NCBI GenBank assembly: GCA_024278455.1
Contig: JAJRTE010000232.1
Span: 1-41,626 of the forward strand
Origin: Myxococcota bacterium
Lineage (GTDB): Bacteria > Myxococcota_A > UBA796 > JAJRTE01
DNA: 41,626 nucleotides
Reading direction: 5' to 3'
The notes under the pieces are model-generated. The model had not been told where the DNA came from and ran no database searches. It saw only the letters and a program-made list of their open reading frames with translations. Below, piece after piece: positions 15,700 through 23,996 of this stretch (its first letter is position 1; each line of letters opens with the position of its first letter). The position numbers and the translations under genes are program-made.

Positions 15700-17100
15700 T
15701 CAAGGGCCTGGAGACGGGGCGAGCCGATCCAGCAGCGCGCCGATGATGGTGATGGCGTCCTCGAGTTCTGCGGAGCCGATCACCAGGGGGGGGGTGATAC
15801 CTATCACGTTGCCACGCGGACCTTCCTGGAGCAGGATCAGGCCTTCGCGGAGGCCCGCTTTGACCAGTGCCGAAGCCAGGGTGCTGGCCGGTTCTCGAGT
15901 CACCGGATCCTCCACCAGTTCCAGGCCGGCCATGAGCCCGACTCCCCGCACATCGCCGACCGTACCGGGATACGTCGCCTGCAGGACCTCGAGGCGTCTG
16001 AGCAACGTTTCGCCAAGCGTCTTCGCCCGGGCCGGCAACCGTTCCTCCTCCAGCACGTCCAGGGTGGCCAGGGCCGCGGCGCAGGCCAGGGGATGGCCCA
16101 GGAACGTGCTCGTGTGCACTGCCTCGCCAGTGGACCGGCCCCAGGAACGCATGGCGCCGGGGCGTCCCAGGCACGCGCTTATCGGCATGCCGCCGCCCAG
16201 CGACTTGCCCACCGCCATCACGTCCGGCACCACCCCGAATCGATCGGCCGCGAACCAGGCCCCCGTTCGCCCGAATCCCGTGAAGACCTCGTCGAACACC
16301 AACAACACATCGAACCTGTCGCACAGGTGCCGGAGCCGCTCGAGGTATTCGGGAGGGGGTACGATGGTCCCGCCCCGGCCTTGCACCGGCTCGATCAGCA
16401 CCCCGCCCGGGCGGTCATGCCCGTCCGGCGGATCCTCGAGCAGAGCCCGCACCGGCTCCAGGCATGCCCACCTGCAGTCAGGGCTGCGCCGTTCCAGGGG
16501 GCAACGGTAGCAGTAGGGGTAGGGGACACGATGGACCTGGCCAGCCCACTGTCCGGCGAACTGCGCCCTGAAATGGTCCCGGTCCGTGGCTTCCAGTGCT
16601 CCGTAGGTGAGACCGTGGTAGGCGCCGGTGAAGGCGACCAGTCCTTGTCGCCCGGTGGCCACGGCGCAGGTTTTGCGCGCCGACTCCACCGCCTCGGCCC
16701 CGGAAGAGGAGAAGATCGGCAACCCGAGATCCCCCGGTGCCAGGGCGGTCAGTCGCTCGGCCAGCGCCACCTTGAGCCCTGTCGGATGCACGTCGCCCAT
16801 CCCGTGGATGAGCTTGGGGGCTTGTCGCACGATGGCGTTCACGACTCGAGGGTGGCAGTGTCCGACTCCCGCGACGGCGAAGGCCGCCGTCAGATCCAGG
16901 TAGGTGTTGCCGTCCACGTCTTCCACGCACACCCCTCGAGCGCGCTCCCAGAAGATCGGGAAGTCGTCCTCGAGGCAGGTGACCTCCGGGCATTCGATCA
17001 CGGCCAGGCGGGAAGCCAGGTCTCGAGATGCCGGTCCTGGTGGATTCACGACGATGTTTCGTCGAGCCTGGGCCGTCGTCGATGGGTCTTTCTTGTGCAT
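15700..17100 (-). CDS. Class III PLP-dependent aminotransferase with Cys-rich insert
   Basis: 466 residues. Fold-type I aminotransferase of subgroup III (the acetylornithine, GABA and related acceptors). Visible motifs are 'FSSSGAEAVESARK', 'GAYHGLTYGA', 'VLIEPVQGRGG', the cofactor Asp in 'LVFDEVFTGFGRTG' and the PLP-binding Lys299 in 'VGKSLGGG'. An insert between the fourth and fifth strands carries C-x2-C-x8-C-x3-C ('YCYRCPLERRSPDCRWAC'), which might hold a metal or disulfides; I recall similar inserts in some unassigned members. The substrate cannot be named. AGGAGG stands about 13 bases before the ATG, rather far. The long leader contains a three-copy repeat (17145-17251). Confidence 0.88.
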   Translation of the reverse strand: MHKKDPSTTAQARRNIVVNPPGPASRDLASRLAVIECPEVTCLEDDFPIFWERARGVCVEDVDGNTYLDLTAAFAVAGVGHCHPRVVNAIVRQAPKLIHGMGDVHPTGLKVALAERLTALAPGDLGLPIFSSSGAEAVESARKTCAVATGRQGLVAFTGAYHGLTYGALEATDRDHFRAQFAGQWAGQVHRVPYPYCYRCPLERRSPDCRWACLEPVRALLEDPPDGHDRPGGVLIEPVQGRGGTIVPPPEYLERLRHLCDRFDVLLVFDEVFTGFGRTGAWFAADRFGVVPDVMAVGKSLGGGMPISACLGRPGAMRSWGRSTGEAVHTSTFLGHPLACAAALATLDVLEEERLPARAKTLGETLLRRLEVLQATYPGTVGDVRGVGLMAGLELVEDPVTREPASTLASALVKAGLREGLILLQEGPRGNVIGITPPLVIGSAELEDAITIIGALLDRLAPSPGP

Positions 17101-17144
17101 GACACTTGCCTTGCCTCCTGTGTTTCCGGACCAGTGGGTGGTTT

Positions 17145-17251
17145 TTTTCTACCCCCCCCAGGTTCTTTTGCTACCCGGGACGCCGTGGCCCCGTCTTGCG
17201 TTGCCGCGCGGCAGGGGCCGGCCGGTCGAGCGCGGCCATGGGGTAGAAAAG
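17145..17251 (-). repeat. Three-copy inverted repeat in the aminotransferase leader
   Basis: GGGGTAGAAAA at 17240-17250 is the exact reverse complement of TTTTCTACCCC at 17145-17155. A third copy, CTTTTGCTACCC at 17165-17176, matches the same sequence with one inserted base. In the minus-strand transcript the 5'-most arm could pair with either of the two later arms, giving two mutually exclusive stems; the later one lies just upstream of the AGGAGG site. The alternative is a set of binding sites for a DNA-binding regulator. Confidence 0.5.
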
Positions 17252-17388
17252 CACCTGATTCTGGTTTCGCCTGTCTTGCCACCGTCTCTGCCGTATGCAG
17301 AGATTGCTGGATGCGCAAACATGTAACATTTCAATCCTACTGGCTTTCTGGCCAAGAACCTTCAGAAGCTGCCAGCACATTCCGCCCC

Positions 17389-17404
17389 TGGCACGCCAGT
17401 TGTA
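17389..17404 (+). promoter_or_regulatory. Sigma-54-like -24/-12 element
   Basis: TGGCACG, 4 bases, TTGTA. This matches the sigma-54 consensus TGGCACG-N4-TTGCA except for T in place of the usually invariant C of the -12 GC. The transcript would start near 17416, about 48 bases before the sigma factor ATG. The -12 mismatch keeps confidence low. Confidence 0.35.
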
Positions 17405-17463
17405 CTGCCAGTAGATAGCTGGCGATACGAGCACCATTTGGCCTGCCGTTGGGAGGGTAATAC

Positions 17464-18234
17464 ATGCATCAACCTGTAGGACGCCGTTTCGACAGGGTCG
17501 ATCGAAACGCCATGATACTCGAGTACTATCCGCTCGTTAAGTCTGTCGCCTACCGTCTCGTGGGTCGATTTCCGGCCAATATCGAGGTAGACGACCTGGT
17601 GAACGTTGGGACATTGGGATTGATCGATGCCATCGAGCGCTACAGCCCGGAGCGCCAGGACAGCTTCCGGGCCTATGCGGAGCTTCGGATTCGCGGTGCG
17701 ATCATTGACGAGTTGCGCCAACTGGACTGGGTGCCCCGGTCGGTCAGGAGGCGGGGGCATGAACTTGAGAAGGCGCAGCGCCGGCTGGAGAGGAGCCTTG
17801 GCCGGACGCCGAGCGAGTCGGAGGTTGCCGGATACCTCGGGCTGTCGTTGCGCGACTACCAGAACCGGCTCAAGACTAGCGCCGCATTTTCGGTGGTGAG
17901 CCTCGAGGACCTTGGCTTGCAGGACGAGAATCGGCGGGATATTCTCCAGGTACTGAGGGGCGACGAGTCCGATCCGGAGTCGCTGCTCGAGGCCAGGCGT
18001 GCGACCGACACGCTGGCCAGCGCCATTGCGGAGCTGACGGAGCGGGAGCAGATCGTCGTTTCGTTGTACTACTACGAGGACCTGACCCTGAAGGAGATCG
18101 GACAGGTTCTCGGTGTGACGGAGTCCAGGGTCTCCCAGATCCACTCCCGTGCCGTGGCGAGGTTGCGTGTCAAGCTGAAGAAGCTGTCCTCTCGCCGCAC
18201 GGCGAGAAGCGCCCGACCGCGACCCGTGAGGTGA
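17464..18234 (+). CDS. RNA polymerase sigma factor, FliA/WhiG (sigma-28) type
   Basis: 256 residues. Region 2 is clear in 'YYPLVKSVAYRL', 'EVDDLVNVGTLGLIDAIERY' and 'FRAYAELRIRGAIIDELR', the last being the -10 recognition helix. 'DWVPRSVRRRGHELEKAQRRLE' begins region 3. Region 4, for -35 binding, is 'LTEREQIVVSLYYYEDLTLKEIGQVLGVTESRVSQIHSRAV'-like, with its helix-turn-helix in 'LGVTESRVSQIHSRA'. The order and the 'WVPRS' signature place it in the sigma-28 group, which directs motility, sporulation or stress regulons. No flagellar, chemotaxis or anti-sigma gene is nearby, so the regulon cannot be named. GGGAGGG stands 6-7 bases before the ATG. The basic C-terminal tail is a small extension. 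Confidence 0.92.
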   Translation: MHQPVGRRFDRVDRNAMILEYYPLVKSVAYRLVGRFPANIEVDDLVNVGTLGLIDAIERYSPERQDSFRAYAELRIRGAIIDELRQLDWVPRSVRRRGHELEKAQRRLERSLGRTPSESEVAGYLGLSLRDYQNRLKTSAAFSVVSLEDLGLQDENRRDILQVLRGDESDPESLLEARRATDTLASAIAELTEREQIVVSLYYYEDLTLKEIGQVLGVTESRVSQIHSRAVARLRVKLKKLSSRRTARSARPRPVR

Positions 18235-18249
18235 AAGAGGTCCTTTGCG

Positions 18250-18278
18250 TTGACGAAGGGTCGTGAATCTGCTACCTT
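18250..18278 (+). promoter_or_regulatory. Candidate promoter for the repeat lipoprotein gene
   Basis: TTGACG (18250-18255, 5 of 6), a 17-base spacer and TACCTT (18273-18278, 3 of 6). The leader to the ATG at 18359 would be about 75 bases. Confidence 0.35.
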
Positions 18279-18358
18279 CCGGTTGATTCCGGCAGCCCGC
18301 CGGTCCATGTTCTCGAGGCTTTCGAGCACGGGTCCTCATCTGTCTCAGGGTTGACTTG

Positions 18359-20521
18359 ATGAATCTGCGTCGTACGAGTTCGCTGGTGGCTGTCGTGTGG
18401 TTGTTGATCGCCGGGTGTGCAGGGCCCCAGTCGCCGGTGGAGGTGTACCACTATCGTGACCTGGTGCGGGAAGGTCAGATCGCGTATCTTGCCGACCTCG
18501 CCGAAGCCCTGGCTGCGTCCGACGAAAGTGTCCGTGGGGCCGCGATACGGTCCATGGCGGAGCTGGGTCCGGTTGCCATTCCGAGGCTCAAGCAGGTGGT
18601 CAAGGAAGAGTCGAAGGGGGCTGGTCCTGCCCTGCTGGCGCTCGGGATGACCGGGGAGGCGGACGTCGTGGGGTTCATCCGGCAGTACGCCGTCCATCCC
18701 ACTCTTGGAGCCGCAGCGGCCGAAGCCGAGAGGACCCTCGAGGCGAACCTCTATGCTCGAGTCAAGGAGGGAGACCTCGAGGCCATGGAAGCCTATCTCG
18801 ACGCTTTCCCGGACTCTCCCCGGGCCGAGGAAATCAGGGAGGCGCGCCGGGATCGACTGGCCCGGCAGGCCTTCGAACGGGCGCGCACGACCGGCTCGAT
18901 GGAAGAACTCGAGGCCTTCCTGGACCAGTATGCCGATAGCGAAGACGCCCCCATGGTCAGGGTCATGCTGGGCCGCATGATGGTCAAGGAGGCGTTGCGA
19001 TTGTTGGACGCGCAGGAGTATGAGCGCGCGCGGGAAATGGTATCACGAGTCCCCCGGCTCGATGCCAGGCGAGAGCAGGAAGCCGCCCGCGTCATCGCTC
19101 GCTCGTACCTGGAGGAAGGCAAGGCGCTGCGCGCAGAGGGCCGGGACGACGACGCGCTGGAACGCCTTGCCAAGGCAGCGGAGTTCCCGGAGTTTCGCCT
19201 CGAGGCCAGTCGTATCCAGGCAGACATCCTGATGGTGGCTGCTCGAGCCCGACTCCAGGAGTCCCGTATCCAGGAGGCCGTTGTCCTGCTCAACCGTGCG
19301 AGGGCGCTCGACATTTCGCGCGGGGAGGAAATCGCGGGCATCAAGGCCGACCTGGTGGCGGAATTCCAGGCGGCCATCCACGCCGAAGACCCGGTGGCTC
19401 GCAAGCGGGGCCTCGTCGGCATGGTCTCTCTCGGGGAGGAAGCCATCAAACCGCTCGAACTCTACCTCGGCACGCTCTTCGCGCGCAAGGACTACGCCAA
19501 GGTGGAGGAGGTGGTGGAGGCGTTGGCCGAGGCCCGGCGCGCCGTTCCCGAGGGCGTGGAGAATCGCGGCATCGACCGCACGACAGCGTTGCTGGTCAAC
19601 TATCTCAAGGCATCGCTGGAGGCTTCCACTGGCGAAGTGATCAGATTGTTCGGCTCCTCCGACTTCCTGCGCTACTGGAATGCCCATGTCGACCCCGTGG
19701 ACCCGCGTCAGTACCCGTTGGTCTTCAAGGTGGAGGGCGCTACGGTCCGCCACCTCGGCCTGAGCCGCGTCGCGCTGGCTGCCAAGGCGTTGCTGGGAGA
19801 AAACACCCTCCATCTCACGGAAGGAAACCTGCTGCCCGAGGAGGAGGTGACGGCTCGAATCGCCCGGGGCGAAGTCGGCAACGACCCCGCCCAGGGTCTG
19901 CTGACCCGCGTGCAGCTTTGTGCCCGCTACGCCTCCATACTGGCCGAGTTCAACGAACTGGTGCTCGAGAACCGGGACAGGTTCATGGCCTATGCCGTCG
20001 GGTTGTCCGTCCCTCCCTACACGGCTGCTGACTGGCTGGCCGTGGCCGAGGGCTTCAGGAGAGCGGTCGCCAATGCAGGGCCCACGGGCCGCGTCGACAT
20101 CGCCGCGTCTCGAGGGGGCATTCGCACCAACGACACGTCGCTGATCTCGGCGGACTACGACCACCGATCCTTGACTGTCCTGGTCTACGACCCGGTCGTG
20201 GACCGGCTGGGCAGCATGACCGAGACGGCCAGGGCCGAAGCCGCCCAGAGAACCCTCGCCGTCCTGATGAATTCGGCACGAATAGCTTTCGGCCTCTACG
20301 CCGGGGTCGACCGCTACACGGTGATGATCGGCTCCACCGAGCGCACACAGAGCGCCGATTCGAGGGTCCGGGGCGGACAGTTCAACCCGGAAACCCGCAT
20401 GATGATCTCCCAGAAGTTCTTCTCGAAGATCGACTGGGAGGCCATTCGGAAACGCAACGGCACCTACACCGCCAGGGAACTCGAGCTGATCGACCTCCGG
20501 TGGTATCGCTGGCAGCAATAG
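18359..20521 (+). CDS. Large lipoprotein with helical repeats, unknown function
   Basis: 720 residues. Lipoprotein signal 'LVAVVWLLIAGC' with the acylated Cys near residue 20, followed by Ala-Gly. Residues about 35-130 look like HEAT repeats ('DESVRGAAIRSMAELGPVAIPRLKQ'-like, then 'LLALGMTGEADVVGF'). Residues about 130-400 are TPR-like helices rich in Glu, Arg and Ala. The last 300 residues form a mixed alpha/beta domain I do not recognise ('YPLVFKVEGATVRHLGLSR', 'DHRSLTVLVYDPVVDRLG', 'DRYTVMIGS'). No catalytic motif was seen. The ATG at 18359 starts the signal peptide. The LOG-like gene begins 20 bases after the stop on the same strand, so the two probably share a transcript. Confidence 0.75.
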   Translation: MNLRRTSSLVAVVWLLIAGCAGPQSPVEVYHYRDLVREGQIAYLADLAEALAASDESVRGAAIRSMAELGPVAIPRLKQVVKEESKGAGPALLALGMTGEADVVGFIRQYAVHPTLGAAAAEAERTLEANLYARVKEGDLEAMEAYLDAFPDSPRAEEIREARRDRLARQAFERARTTGSMEELEAFLDQYADSEDAPMVRVMLGRMMVKEALRLLDAQEYERAREMVSRVPRLDARREQEAARVIARSYLEEGKALRAEGRDDDALERLAKAAEFPEFRLEASRIQADILMVAARARLQESRIQEAVVLLNRARALDISRGEEIAGIKADLVAEFQAAIHAEDPVARKRGLVGMVSLGEEAIKPLELYLGTLFARKDYAKVEEVVEALAEARRAVPEGVENRGIDRTTALLVNYLKASLEASTGEVIRLFGSSDFLRYWNAHVDPVDPRQYPLVFKVEGATVRHLGLSRVALAAKALLGENTLHLTEGNLLPEEEVTARIARGEVGNDPAQGLLTRVQLCARYASILAEFNELVLENRDRFMAYAVGLSVPPYTAADWLAVAEGFRRAVANAGPTGRVDIAASRGGIRTNDTSLISADYDHRSLTVLVYDPVVDRLGSMTETARAEAAQRTLAVLMNSARIAFGLYAGVDRYTVMIGSTERTQSADSRVRGGQFNPETRMMISQKFFSKIDWEAIRKRNGTYTARELELIDLRWYRWQQ

Positions 20522-20541
20522 CCGGACCGGGGAGGACGGGC

Positions 20542-21087
20542 ATGGCACGCATTCCGACCATATCGGTCATCGGGGACGGCGATGTCCCGGCCAACAGCCC
20601 CACCTACACGCTGGCGGAGAAAGTCGGCAGCCTGGTCGTGGACATGGGATACGTCCTGGTGACCGGCGGACAGGGTGGCGTGATGGAGGCCGCGTGCCGC
20701 GGAGCGAGGCGCTCGAAGGGCTACCGCCGGGGCACGATCATCGGCATCCTGCCCGGCAGCGATCCAAGTCGTGCCAGTACCTTCGTCGATGTCCCGTTGT
20801 GCACCGGGATGACCCACGCCCGGAACGTGCTCGTGGCCCATTCCGACGCCATCGTCGCCGTCGGGGGCGGGGCCGGCACGCTGAGCGAAATGGCCATGGC
20901 CTGGATCCACGACCGCCTGATCGTGGCCATGCGGGTGGACGGGTGGAGCGGGCGTCTCGCCGGCACGCGGATCGACGCCCGGCGCCGCAACGTCGCGGTG
21001 GAAGATGACCGGGTGTTCGGCGCGCGCACCACCGCCGATGTCCGAACGATTCTCGAGACCTACCTGCCCGCGTACTTGCGTTCGTAG
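20542..21087 (+). CDS. LOG/TIGR00725-type nucleotide-binding Rossmann protein
   Basis: 181 residues. Typical pattern of the LOG / TIGR00725 superfamily: an opening beta strand 'ISVIGDGD', then 'GYVLVTGGQGGVMEAACRGA', and the phosphate-binding 'VAVGGGAGTLSEMAMAW', where LOG enzymes have PGGxGTxxE. LOG proteins release cytokinin-like bases from nucleotides or act as phosphoribohydrolases, but the TIGR00725 branch has no settled function. The Arg and Glu of the consensus are only partly preserved: Glu is present in 'TLSEM', and the loop reads GGGAG instead of PGGxG. GGAGGAC precedes the ATG, deciding the start against the longer frame. It lies 20 bases after the repeat lipoprotein gene. Confidence 0.8.
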   Translation: MARIPTISVIGDGDVPANSPTYTLAEKVGSLVVDMGYVLVTGGQGGVMEAACRGARRSKGYRRGTIIGILPGSDPSRASTFVDVPLCTGMTHARNVLVAHSDAIVAVGGGAGTLSEMAMAWIHDRLIVAMRVDGWSGRLAGTRIDARRRNVAVEDDRVFGARTTADVRTILETYLPAYLRS

Positions 21088-21389
21088 ACCGAACTCTGCA
21101 CCTGTTGGATATCCCCGGCAAACCTTTGCGTCCTCCGTACTCCCTGTGGTGCACCTCGCCGTTCATCTCCCCGGCCACGCCCACCCCTTCTGGAACGTGC
21201 GGCAGGCTGGGGGCCTGCAGCGGGCCGGCGCCCCCTCCGTCAGCCAAGAGCCCCAGGTGGCCGCCCGCGGTTCCTTTGTCCTCAAGCATCCCCACGTTTT
21301 TGCCGATCCTGTCTAGTGAAGCCGTGTCGTCTGCCGGCGTGCGCGGCTGCGCGTCAAGTAGGCGTTGGAGATGGACTCAGGAGGTGTTC
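21088..21389. other. 302-base spacer before the HEAT protein gene
   Basis: No supported gene. The frame of the next gene is open upstream, but its translation there is Pro/Ser-rich and lacks repeats or a signal. A 6-bp stem (GCAGGC/GCCTGC, 5-base loop) lies at 21202-21218 without a T-run. No convincing promoter hexamers were found. Confidence 0.4.
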
Positions 21390-23951
21390 ATGTCACCTGT
21401 CACTGGCATTGGAAGACGAAATGGGGCGTTCTGGACGACCTGGCTCCCGTTCGCCGTGGTCCTCGCTGTCGCACCGGCCCCGGCAGATGCCGAATCATCT
21501 CCTGGTGCGCTTGGCACCGAACAGGGCGCCGGAAGCGTGCGCGCAACGCCGTCTCGATCCGCGCGGCAGCTCGAGGTGGCCGTGCCACAACGAGATGTGG
21601 AGCAGGTCATGCACCCCGTGGCGACTTCATGGACGCCTGACGGTGGTCCGTCCGCCGCTGTCCTGACTGAACTCGCCTCGGTCAAGCAGGTGCGAGGCGC
21701 CCGCAGGCTTCAGACCCTGAAAGAGCTGTGGGTGCATTTCAGCCACAGCCTGCTGGTGGACACGCTCGTGCCGATGGCTCGAACCGGCGACGATGAAGAC
21801 GTGCGCCTGGCCGTGGAGACCTTGCTGGTGGGGGGGCCTAGTCTCCAGCACGTCCTCGTCGAACTGTTGTCCGACCCCGCCCCGATCATCGCCGGCCGCA
21901 TCGAGGAGACGCTGTTGTGCTTCGGCGAGGCTTCCCGAACCACGTTCGAGGCCGCCCTGCGTGCGGTCGATCCAGGCGCGCGTCTGCGAGCCATGCGCGG
22001 GTTGGCCCAGGTCGGCACGGGACGGGACGCCACCCTGATAGCGGCGGCCGCCAACGAACCTGACGCGGGCCTGCGAATGGCTGCTGTGGAGGCCCTGGGG
22101 GCGATGGAGCCGGAGGTGCGGGGCGAGACCCTCGCGAAGTTCGCCCGGGATCCGGAGCCGGCGATCCGGTTGCGTGTGGCCGAGTTCTACGCCCAGCAGG
22201 GGGGGCCGGGCGCCGCAGAGGCCCTGAACTACCTGGCTGTCGATGAAGACGCGGATGTGCGTGTCGCCGCGGTGGTGGCATTGAGAACCCAGGCTGTTGC
22301 CGGCGTCGCCGCTTTGGGCATGGCCCTGGTGGACCCCTTGCCGGCGATCCGGGCCGAGGCCAGCAGGGGGCTCGCCGAGCAGTCACCCGGGGAACAGGGC
22401 ATTGCCCTCATCGAAAACGACGACCCGGTTGTGCATGATGCGGCCATCGAGGCGCTGCTCGCCAGGCCCGATGTCCCGGTGGAAGTCTTTGGCGCCATGT
22501 CCACGGTGTGGGACAGGGGAATCCGGCGCCAGGCGTTGGAACGGATCGCCCGCTCGAGCGACGAAAACGCGAGCGTTGTGGCGCAGGCGTTCCTGAACGA
22601 TTCGGACCCGTCCATTCAGAAGGCGGCCGTGGACATCCTCGTGGCCCGCGAGGTCCACCACGACCCGGAACTGCTGGCCCCGGTCGCCAAGACAGGCAAC
22701 CTCGAGGCCCAGCGCCAGGTGGTGGAGGCACTCGTGGCCGCGGGCACTCCCGAGGCCACGAAGGCGCTTGCGCATTTCGTGGACACCGAGGACCGGGAAG
22801 TCCGGAAGGCGGTGCTGTCGCAAATGAGCCGTGTCCCCGTGATGGGTTCGATCTCCGCGATCCTCCCCGCGCTCCGGGATCCCGACCCCGTGGTCCGTCG
22901 TTCCGCGTTGCACGCCCTTGCCAGGCAGCCCGAGGCCACCGCGATCGGACTCCTCGCCCGAGTCTTGGATGACCCGGTACCGCTGCTCCGGAAGGAGGCT
23001 GCGTGCGCCCTGGGGTACCGCGAGGCTCCCGAAGCCGCGCTCGCCCTGTCGCGCCATACCAGCGACAGCGACAGGGAGGTGCGCGAGGCCGTTCTGGGGG
23101 CGCTCATCCGGATAGGAGACGACGTCGCCGCAGGCGCCATCGCGGGCTTCTTCCATGATCCGGAGCCCACGCTCCGGCTCGAAGCGCTCGATGCCTTGCA
23201 GGAAATCGGTAGCCCCATGGCCGTCGCGCTCATGGGCGAGCTGTTCCAGCACCCCGACGAACGGTTGCGTCGCGCGGCCGTCCAGGCCCTGAAGGATGCA
23301 AGGTTCGAGCAGCCAGATGCCGTGGCCAAGGCGCTCGAGAGCTTCTTCCACGACCCGGTGCCGCGCAACCAGCGGTTGGCGATCGAGGCCGTGGCGGCCA
23401 CCGGACACGCCGACTCCGTTGCCGCTTTGCTTCAGCTTACTCGAGAGCAGGAGGTGCGGACGCGGCGCCAGGCCGTCTGGGCACTGTCCCAGGTCAGGGA
23501 CCATGAGGCCGTGGCCGCATTGGAGCAGTTGATCCACGACCAGGACATGGTGGTTCGCGACGGTGCATACCGCGGCCTTGCCCGCCTGGGTGGCTCACAG
23601 GCCTACGCCCTGCTGCTCGAGGGTCTCGACGACCCCCTCGAGATGGTGCGGATCTCCGTCATTCGCTCGGTGGCCGAACTCAAGCTCGACGGCGCGGTTC
23701 CCAGGCTCGTCGAGCGCATGAAATCAGCGGATCTGCCCGAACAGGGCGCCATCATCGAGGCGTTGCTGGGTATCGGCACCGACGATGCCATGGCCGCCCT
23801 GATGGATGTGGCACGAAACGGAACGGAACAGCAGCGAATCGCCGCCAACTACGCCTTGCAGCGCATGAGCGAGCGCGAACTACTCGAAGCCGTGTTCCTC
23901 GACGAGAACAACAGGATCACCCGCAACCGCTCAACCTTGCGTCGTTTCTGA
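21390..23951 (+). CDS. Exported HEAT-repeat protein
   Basis: 853 residues. An N-terminal signal peptide ('FWTTWLPFAVVLAVAPAPADA', cut after 'ADA') is followed by an Ala/Ser/Arg linker and then, from about residue 90 to the end, an almost continuous run of HEAT or PBS-lyase-type repeats of about 31 residues. The repeats are visible as recurring 'D.EVR.AAV.AL...G' phrases ('DAGLRMAAVEALGAM', 'DPDPVVRRSALHAL', 'HPDERLRRAAVQAL'). Such superhelical solenoids serve as binding platforms; there is no enzymatic motif. The ATG at 21390 has a perfect AGGAGG 5 bases upstream. The gene is convergent with mraY, 45 bases apart. A second HEAT block is fused to MurG in the neighbouring operon, but the two are not obviously recent copies. 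Confidence 0.87.
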   Translation: MSPVTGIGRRNGAFWTTWLPFAVVLAVAPAPADAESSPGALGTEQGAGSVRATPSRSARQLEVAVPQRDVEQVMHPVATSWTPDGGPSAAVLTELASVKQVRGARRLQTLKELWVHFSHSLLVDTLVPMARTGDDEDVRLAVETLLVGGPSLQHVLVELLSDPAPIIAGRIEETLLCFGEASRTTFEAALRAVDPGARLRAMRGLAQVGTGRDATLIAAAANEPDAGLRMAAVEALGAMEPEVRGETLAKFARDPEPAIRLRVAEFYAQQGGPGAAEALNYLAVDEDADVRVAAVVALRTQAVAGVAALGMALVDPLPAIRAEASRGLAEQSPGEQGIALIENDDPVVHDAAIEALLARPDVPVEVFGAMSTVWDRGIRRQALERIARSSDENASVVAQAFLNDSDPSIQKAAVDILVAREVHHDPELLAPVAKTGNLEAQRQVVEALVAAGTPEATKALAHFVDTEDREVRKAVLSQMSRVPVMGSISAILPALRDPDPVVRRSALHALARQPEATAIGLLARVLDDPVPLLRKEAACALGYREAPEAALALSRHTSDSDREVREAVLGALIRIGDDVAAGAIAGFFHDPEPTLRLEALDALQEIGSPMAVALMGELFQHPDERLRRAAVQALKDARFEQPDAVAKALESFFHDPVPRNQRLAIEAVAATGHADSVAALLQLTREQEVRTRRQAVWALSQVRDHEAVAALEQLIHDQDMVVRDGAYRGLARLGGSQAYALLLEGLDDPLEMVRISVIRSVAELKLDGAVPRLVERMKSADLPEQGAIIEALLGIGTDDAMAALMDVARNGTEQQRIAANYALQRMSERELLEAVFLDENNRITRNRSTLRRF

Positions 23952-23996
23952 CATGCTCCCGGATAGCGGCTCGCCCGGATCGCAACCGCTCCCGCC

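Larger units (their letters stand above)
17101..17463. other. Divergent regulatory region between aminotransferase and sigma factor genes
   Basis: 363 bases with no convincing gene. It holds the AGGAGG of the aminotransferase (17114-17119, minus strand), the three-copy repeat 17145-17251, a 7-bp stem TCTCTGC/GCAGAGA with 5-base loop at 17285-17303, and a sigma-54-like element at 17389-17404 pointing to the sigma factor gene. Around 17310-17345 it is noticeably richer in A and T than the flanking genes. Confidence 0.55.

Noticed and set aside
21105..21389. An N-terminal extension of the exported HEAT protein.
   Set aside because: The upstream frame is Pro/Ser-rich without similarity, whereas the ATG at 21390 has a perfect AGGAGG and starts a signal peptide.
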